From Bordetella parapertussis (GTDB taxonomy: Bacteria > Pseudomonadota > Gammaproteobacteria > Burkholderiales > Burkholderiaceae_B): a stretch of 64,000 nucleotides of DNA. The position numbers and the translations under genes are program-made. Shown here in pieces: positions 59,783-64,000 of this stretch (its first letter is position 1; every line of letters begins with the position of its first letter). The notes below the pieces were generated by a model. That model saw nothing but the letters and a program-made list of their open reading frames with translations. It searched no databases and was not told where the DNA came from. The stretch covers positions 1 through 64,000 of the forward strand of contig CAMCWG010000001.1 of assembly GCA_945882005.1 (NCBI GenBank). The letters run 5' to 3'.

Positions 59783-60679
59783 TTACTGTTGCGTACCTTT
59801 CTGCGCGATAACGTAATGTATGTCTGACGGAAACAGCCTTAATAGCGGCAGAAACGCAAGGATCATTACATACAGCAGTATATTTTTTATCAAAGAGTTC
59901 TCGTTTGCATAACTAAGCCGACCAAACAGTCCTTTTGCTCGGATTACTTCCAAGTTGCCCGAGTCGATCACACTAAATTGCTTTGATTCCAAGAATAGAT
60001 GCAAATTTTTCTTATTGAAATAATGTAAATGCGGCGAAGGCATATCTTTTTGCCACATCCGCTCAAAATAACTATGTGCGCCCAGGCGACACAGTAGTTT
60101 CGAAGCTTTGTAAAAGAAACCACTACTGTTTGGCAAATTAACCAATAGCAAACCGTCAGACCTCAAATGTCTTGCACAGGCCTCCAAGGCTTGATCGACA
60201 TGCGGGATGTGCTCTAACACATCATTAAAGACGATCACGTGAAAACATTCGTTGGACGCCAGCGCATCGGGGAAATACCCATGACGCACATTAACGCCAT
60301 GGCCCTTAGACAAGGCATACATCCCATTATCTGGCTCAATGCCCAAGGCAGAAAAATACGGTGCGGTTTGCTCTAAAAACCATCCGTGAGCACTGCCTAC
60401 TTCGAGCAAAGACCCACCACTTGGCCTGAGCGCTTTTAGTTTCTCAAGAAGTACCGCGAAATTGGCAGACCTCAGCTCCTTAAGACTTCTCTCCCTCGAA
60501 ATCTCGTTCAAAGTTGCGCTTAATTCAGCTTCGTTAATGTTTGGCTCTAAGTCCGCTGACTCATACGAACACCTTTGGCACTTAAAATGCCACTTCTGAA
60601 CTCCACCCAGTAGTTTTTGAGAGCAGATTAAACATGCTCGACTAGAACTTTGTCTGTCCATATCATTTGCACTTAGCAT
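59783..60679 (-). CDS. Class I SAM-dependent methyltransferase with N-terminal zinc-ribbon-like segment
   Basis: A 298-aa methyltransferase. Cys pairs CLIC and CQRC near residues 17-39 form a ribbon-like segment. The SAM motif is SLLEVGSAHGWFLEQ, followed by LGIEPDNGMYAL and VFNDVLEHIPHVDQAL. These are the traits of sugar C- or O-methyltransferases in polysaccharide loci. The C-terminus has a hydrophobic stretch (LLYVMILAFLPLLRLF). It is the only minus-strand gene within the plus-strand GT run. The ATG at 60661 is an alternative start. Confidence 0.83.
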   Translation of the reverse strand: MLSANDMDRQSSSRACLICSQKLLGGVQKWHFKCQRCSYESADLEPNINEAELSATLNEISRERSLKELRSANFAVLLEKLKALRPSGGSLLEVGSAHGWFLEQTAPYFSALGIEPDNGMYALSKGHGVNVRHGYFPDALASNECFHVIVFNDVLEHIPHVDQALEACARHLRSDGLLLVNLPNSSGFFYKASKLLCRLGAHSYFERMWQKDMPSPHLHYFNKKNLHLFLESKQFSVIDSGNLEVIRAKGLFGRLSYANENSLIKNILLYVMILAFLPLLRLFPSDIHYVIAQKGTQQ

Positions 60680-60747
60680 AAACTTATCAAACGGCTAACA
60701 TTTCGCCATCAATTTTTAACCTAGATTTAGAAATAAGGAAATCCACT

Positions 60748-61746
60748 TTGGTGCATTCGAGCCCGGTCCCGACTATTGCAGTCGTGATACCTTGCTTCAG
60801 GGTAACGCGTCATATTGTCGACGTGATTTCCAAAATCCCGGAATTTGTTAGCGCAATATACATAGTGGACGATGCCTGCCCAGATGATTCGGGTAAGTTC
60901 GTTCAACAACAGGTCGCTAACCCGCGAGTCGTTGTGCTATTCAATCAGCAAAATCTAGGCGTCGGTGGAGCAGTAATGGTCGGTTACCAAGCCGCGCTTG
61001 ACGACGGAGCGGACATCATCATCAAGATTGATGGCGATGGGCAGATGGATCCTCAGCTTATTCCCGCATTTATTGAGCCAATTTTGTCCGGCGAAGCAGA
61101 CTACACAAAAGGCAACCGCTTCTTCGATCTTGAGTTGGTCAGCCAAATGCCAAAACTGAGGCTGTTCGGAAATGCGGTGCTGTCATTTCTGACGAAGCTT
61201 TCGTCGGGGTATTGGAATCTTTTTGATCCCACTAACGGATACACCGCAATCCACGCAGATGTATGTCGACGCTTGCCTTTTAAGAAGATCAGTAACAGGT
61301 ATTTTTTTGAAACGGATATGTTGTTTCGACTTAATACCTTGCGTGCGGTTGTTGTTGATATTCCCATGGAAGCCAAATATGAAGATGAAACTAGTCACCT
61401 AAAGGTGTCCGCAGTTATTGCGGAATTTCTGGGCAAACACGCTAAGAATTTTGGAAAGCGTATTTTCTACAATTATTATTTGCGTGACCTTTCACTTGCG
61501 TCTGTCGAACTTATCATTGGATTGTTGCTAGCGATATTTGGTATTTCGTTCGGCCTTTATCACTGGCTTGCCTCGGCAAATCTTGGCACTTCTACGCCCG
61601 CGGGCACTGTGATGCTTGCTGCGATGCCACTTTTAGTAGGTATTCAACTCATTCTGCAGTTTTTGGGTTACGACATCGCATCTGTCCCAAAGCGCCCTCT
61701 ACACAAATCCTCTAAGTTCCTACAAACTGGCTCACCCAAGAAATGA
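60748..61746 (+). CDS. Family 2 glycosyltransferase with C-terminal membrane helices
   Basis: GT-A glycosyltransferase of 332 aa, DPM/GtrB-like. It starts TIAVVIPCFRVTRHIVDVIS, with the nucleotide Asp in IYIVDDACPDDS, DxD in KIDGDGQMDP, and FDPTNGYTAIHADV in the acceptor region. Two hydrophobic helices at about 240-310 anchor it. Such enzymes often make polyprenyl-phosphate sugars. The start is TTG at 60748 or GTG at 60751; AAGGA at 60735-60739 suits the TTG better. It overlaps the next gene by 4 bp. Confidence 0.88.
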   Translation: MVHSSPVPTIAVVIPCFRVTRHIVDVISKIPEFVSAIYIVDDACPDDSGKFVQQQVANPRVVVLFNQQNLGVGGAVMVGYQAALDDGADIIIKIDGDGQMDPQLIPAFIEPILSGEADYTKGNRFFDLELVSQMPKLRLFGNAVLSFLTKLSSGYWNLFDPTNGYTAIHADVCRRLPFKKISNRYFFETDMLFRLNTLRAVVVDIPMEAKYEDETSHLKVSAVIAEFLGKHAKNFGKRIFYNYYLRDLSLASVELIIGLLLAIFGISFGLYHWLASANLGTSTPAGTVMLAAMPLLVGIQLILQFLGYDIASVPKRPLHKSSKFLQTGSPKK

Positions 61747-63173
61747 ACACTTTTGAACTAGAAGCCACCGAATTTCAGCAGACTCGAATTCGACATTGGG
61801 ATTTGCTTAATGCAGCACCGCAGCGCAGTGCATCTGAATACTATCGTAAGAAGATTCGAGACACCTACCAGTATCTAATTCCAGCTGGATCGAAGGTACT
61901 TGAGCTGGGCTGCGGACGTGGGGACTTACTCGCATCATTGTCTCCGAGCGCCGGTACAGGTGTTGACTTTAGCTCGCCCGCCATCGTAGAAGCGAGAGTC
62001 AATCATCCTTCTATTGAATTCATTACTGCAGATGCGAGTGAACTTCATTTGCGAGATAAGATATTTGACTACATAGTCTTGTCTGATCTCGTCAATGAGC
62101 TATGGGATGTTCAAACGGTACTTGAGTCTATCCAGCCATTATGCGGACCGCACACACGGATCATCCTGAATTTTTATAGTCACCTTTGGAATATTCCGCT
62201 CACTATCGCTCAGCAGCTTGGTGCCGCCAGCCCAAGGCTCGCTCAAAATTGGCTGACTCCGCAGGACGTACGTAACTTGCTCGAAATATCGAAGTTCGAA
62301 CCACTGCGGTCGTGGTCTGATGTTATCTGCCCAGTCAAGATCCCTTATTTCTCTGACTGGTGCAATCGTTACCTGGCCAAAATCTGGCCGTTCCGTCTGT
62401 GCTCGATGGCAAATTTTGTCATTGCGCGACCCGCCGGCAAGTTGCGCAAAGTGAATCCTTCGGTTTCTGTTATCGTTGCTGCACGGAATGAGTCTGGCCA
62501 CATCGATGAGTTAATTTCTCGCATCCCCGAGATGGGATCTGGCACAGAGATTATTTTTGTCGAAGGGAACTCGACAGATGACACTTACGCGGCGATTGAG
62601 CGGGCAATCGCCACCATTCCAAGTCGGAACTGCAAGCTACTGAAGCAGCCCGGACGAGGGAAAGGCGACGCAGTACGTACAGGGTTTGATGCTGCGACTG
62701 GCGATATTTTGATGATTCTCGATGCAGACATTACCGTTCCACCCGAAGATCTGCCACGGTTCTACGATATTATGGCCAACGGATCTGCAGAATTTGTGAA
62801 TGGTGTTCGGCTCGTTTATCCAATGGAAGGTGATGCGATGCGCTTCGCAAACCTCATCGGGAACAAGTTTTTTTCCTGGGCGTTCAGCTGGCTACTTGGG
62901 CAACCGATCAGAGATACCCTTTGTGGGACAAAAGTTCTTTGGCGCCAAGACTACCGCCGAATCGCAGATAATAGGGCTTATTTCGGCGATTTTGATCCCT
63001 TCGGTGACTTTGATCTCCTCTTTGGTGCGGCAAAGCTCAACCTAAAGATCATGGAAGTTCCAGTTCGCTATCGCGCGAGGCGCTACGGTGAGACAAACAT
63101 TTCCCGGTGGAGCCATGGCTGGCTCTTATTAAAGATGGTTGCCTTCGCAGCCAAACGCATCAAATTTATTTGA
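61743..63173 (+). CDS. Fused SAM-methyltransferase and family 2 glycosyltransferase
   Basis: A 476-aa two-domain protein. Residues about 45-200 form a class I methyltransferase (KVLELGCGRGDLLASLSP at 51-68; VLSDLVNELWDVQTVL). Residues about 238-476 form a GT2 domain (VSVIVAARNESGHIDELIS; EGNSTDDTY; ILDADITVPPEDL with the DxD; DTLCGTKVLWRQD). The second part resembles polyprenyl-phosphate mannose synthases. The domains are in one frame with no frameshift. The gene begins by ATGA overlap with the upstream GT2, and a membrane protein follows 43 bp downstream. Confidence 0.88.
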   Translation: MNTFELEATEFQQTRIRHWDLLNAAPQRSASEYYRKKIRDTYQYLIPAGSKVLELGCGRGDLLASLSPSAGTGVDFSSPAIVEARVNHPSIEFITADASELHLRDKIFDYIVLSDLVNELWDVQTVLESIQPLCGPHTRIILNFYSHLWNIPLTIAQQLGAASPRLAQNWLTPQDVRNLLEISKFEPLRSWSDVICPVKIPYFSDWCNRYLAKIWPFRLCSMANFVIARPAGKLRKVNPSVSVIVAARNESGHIDELISRIPEMGSGTEIIFVEGNSTDDTYAAIERAIATIPSRNCKLLKQPGRGKGDAVRTGFDAATGDILMILDADITVPPEDLPRFYDIMANGSAEFVNGVRLVYPMEGDAMRFANLIGNKFFSWAFSWLLGQPIRDTLCGTKVLWRQDYRRIADNRAYFGDFDPFGDFDLLFGAAKLNLKIMEVPVRYRARRYGETNISRWSHGWLLLKMVAFAAKRIKFI

Positions 63174-63215
63174 TTTTGATACGCCTCACTTTGCTTGTAG
63201 CTAGGCCAATTTTTC

Positions 63216-64000
63216 GTGCTAAAAAAAAATCATCAGATGTTTGCGTTGTTGCTCGTGCCACTCATGTTGGCAGTACTGGATTTCTTTTTTCTTAAAGCAG
63301 CCTTCCCGCTTCATTCCGGTTCACCCGGGTACGATCAAGATCCAGCTTACGCTTATTTATTTAATGGGCTCCTCATTCTTGAGGGGTATCCCCCGTATCA
63401 CATAGATCATCCCGGTACACCGCTGCAGCTTCTCTTTACACTGACAATATTCATCCGCTGGCTCTTTACAAGATTATTAACCGGTAGCTCATTAGACTTT
63501 GTTGATTCGGTGATGTCGGATCCCGAGTCCTATCTTTTTGATATGGCGGTACTACTGCTAGCTCTCAATCTATACGCGCTTACTTTTTTTGGACGACGAA
63601 TCTCGGACGCGTCTGGCAAGATTTACCTAGGGATGTTTTGCCAACTTTCCCTGCTGTGCTTCACGGTCATGGCGCCAAAGGCAGCCTACCCAGCACCCGA
63701 AGCCGTTTTGATTTTTTGTAGCCTGATCTTGCTTGGGCTCTTATCGTCACGTATTTTTCGGTCTACAAACACAACCGAATCGGCGCCAACTGTCCCAAGC
63801 AGGCTAGTTGGAGCCACCTTTGCGCTTGGATTAGCGGTCAAAATTACTTTTGTTCCGATGGTGCTTCTATTTGCCCTTTTGCCGAAAGGCAAAGAGCGAT
63901 GTATCGGTGTTATCGCTAGCTTATTAGTCTTTTTATTGCTGATAACTCCAGCATTACCCAATATTGATCGCTTCGTTGGTTGGGTAACGGGCTTAGTCTC
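63216..64000 (+). CDS. Partial multi-pass membrane protein, GT-C-like (runs off window)
   Basis: An open frame without stop to the window end, at least 261 codons. It starts with GTG at 63216 (then CTA AAA AAA) or ATG at 63237. After the first helix (MFALLLVPLMLAVLDFFFL) comes a periplasmic loop with DQDPAYAYLFNGLLILEGYP and HIDHPGTPLQLL, a pattern of hypothetical GT-C or membrane proteins in polysaccharide loci. At least five more helices follow. It is probably a lipid-linked sugar transferase using the product of the preceding GT2 enzymes. Confidence 0.65.
   Translation, partial: MLKKNHQMFALLLVPLMLAVLDFFFLKAAFPLHSGSPGYDQDPAYAYLFNGLLILEGYPPYHIDHPGTPLQLLFTLTIFIRWLFTRLLTGSSLDFVDSVMSDPESYLFDMAVLLLALNLYALTFFGRRISDASGKIYLGMFCQLSLLCFTVMAPKAAYPAPEAVLIFCSLILLGLLSSRIFRSTNTTESAPTVPSRLVGATFALGLAVKITFVPMVLLFALLPKGKERCIGVIASLLVFLLLITPALPNIDRFVGWVTGLV

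Noticed and set aside
1-64000. Integrase, transposase, tRNA attachment site or CRISPR array as explanation of the accessory regions
   Set aside because: No such gene or array was recognised on either strand, so mobility of the toxin-antitoxin island is inferred only from gene content and truncations.

Overview
The window looks like a chromosomal segment of a betaproteobacterium of the order Burkholderiales, most probably family Alcaligenaceae (Bordetella/Achromobacter-like). The reasons are the gene orders cobW-dksA-hslV-hslU, (alpha/beta hydrolase)-dacC-dat-DUF493-lipB-lipA and birA-coaX, four orphan Bug-type tripartite tricarboxylate transporter binding proteins, and a Cys-poor DksA with a long Ala/Lys/Pro N-terminus. 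This placement is inferred from gene content; no rRNA gene is present.

Layout. 0.1-4.6 kb: housekeeping genes on + (COG0523 GTPase, dksA, hslVU, cobalamin adenosyltransferase). 4.6-11.4 kb on -: a zinc-ribbon membrane protein and a six-gene catabolic operon (CoA transferase, HMG-CoA-lyase-like enzyme, Bug protein, racemase-fold protein, FAD dehydrogenase, SDR) that starts only about 20 bp after lipA. 11.5-19.9 kb on -: an MCE lipid-transport operon (permease, ATPase, MCE protein, lipoprotein) running into a hydrolase, a PBP5-type carboxypeptidase, a D-amino-acid transaminase, DUF493, lipB and lipA. 19.9-26.1 kb: birA and coaX, a mazEF module, LPS-core genes waaA and waaC, and an HTH-PIN toxin-antitoxin pair. 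26.1-41.4 kb: rfbD followed by a mosaic of CoA-ester and small-acid catabolic genes with GntR and IclR regulators, three Bug proteins and an orphan higA.

41.4-47.3 kb is the most accessory part. It holds a truncated antidote gene, an AbiE-like nucleotidyltransferase with its winged-helix partner, a leucine-rich-repeat protein kinase, an orphan excisionase-like HTH protein, rfbB, and a RelE-type toxin with antidote. The truncated antidote carries the same kind of operator as the intact RelE operon about 6 kb away.

47.4-64 kb is a surface-polysaccharide locus. It has a carbamoyltransferase with two small membrane proteins, arranged like sxtI/sxtJ/sxtK of saxitoxin clusters; one of them is only 50 codons. 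It also has wecB, an SGNH hydrolase, a sugar epimerase, a bi-domain oxidoreductase, a GT4, two GT2 enzymes (one fused to a methyltransferase), a separate methyltransferase, and two large GT-C-like membrane proteins. The last of these runs off the window end.

No tRNA, rRNA, CRISPR array, transposase or integrase was recognised. The points most worth following up are the toxin-antitoxin-dense segment, the SxtIJK-like triad, the AbiE-like pair beside an LRR kinase, the methyltransferase-glycosyltransferase fusion, and a putative operator shared by two catabolic transcription units.
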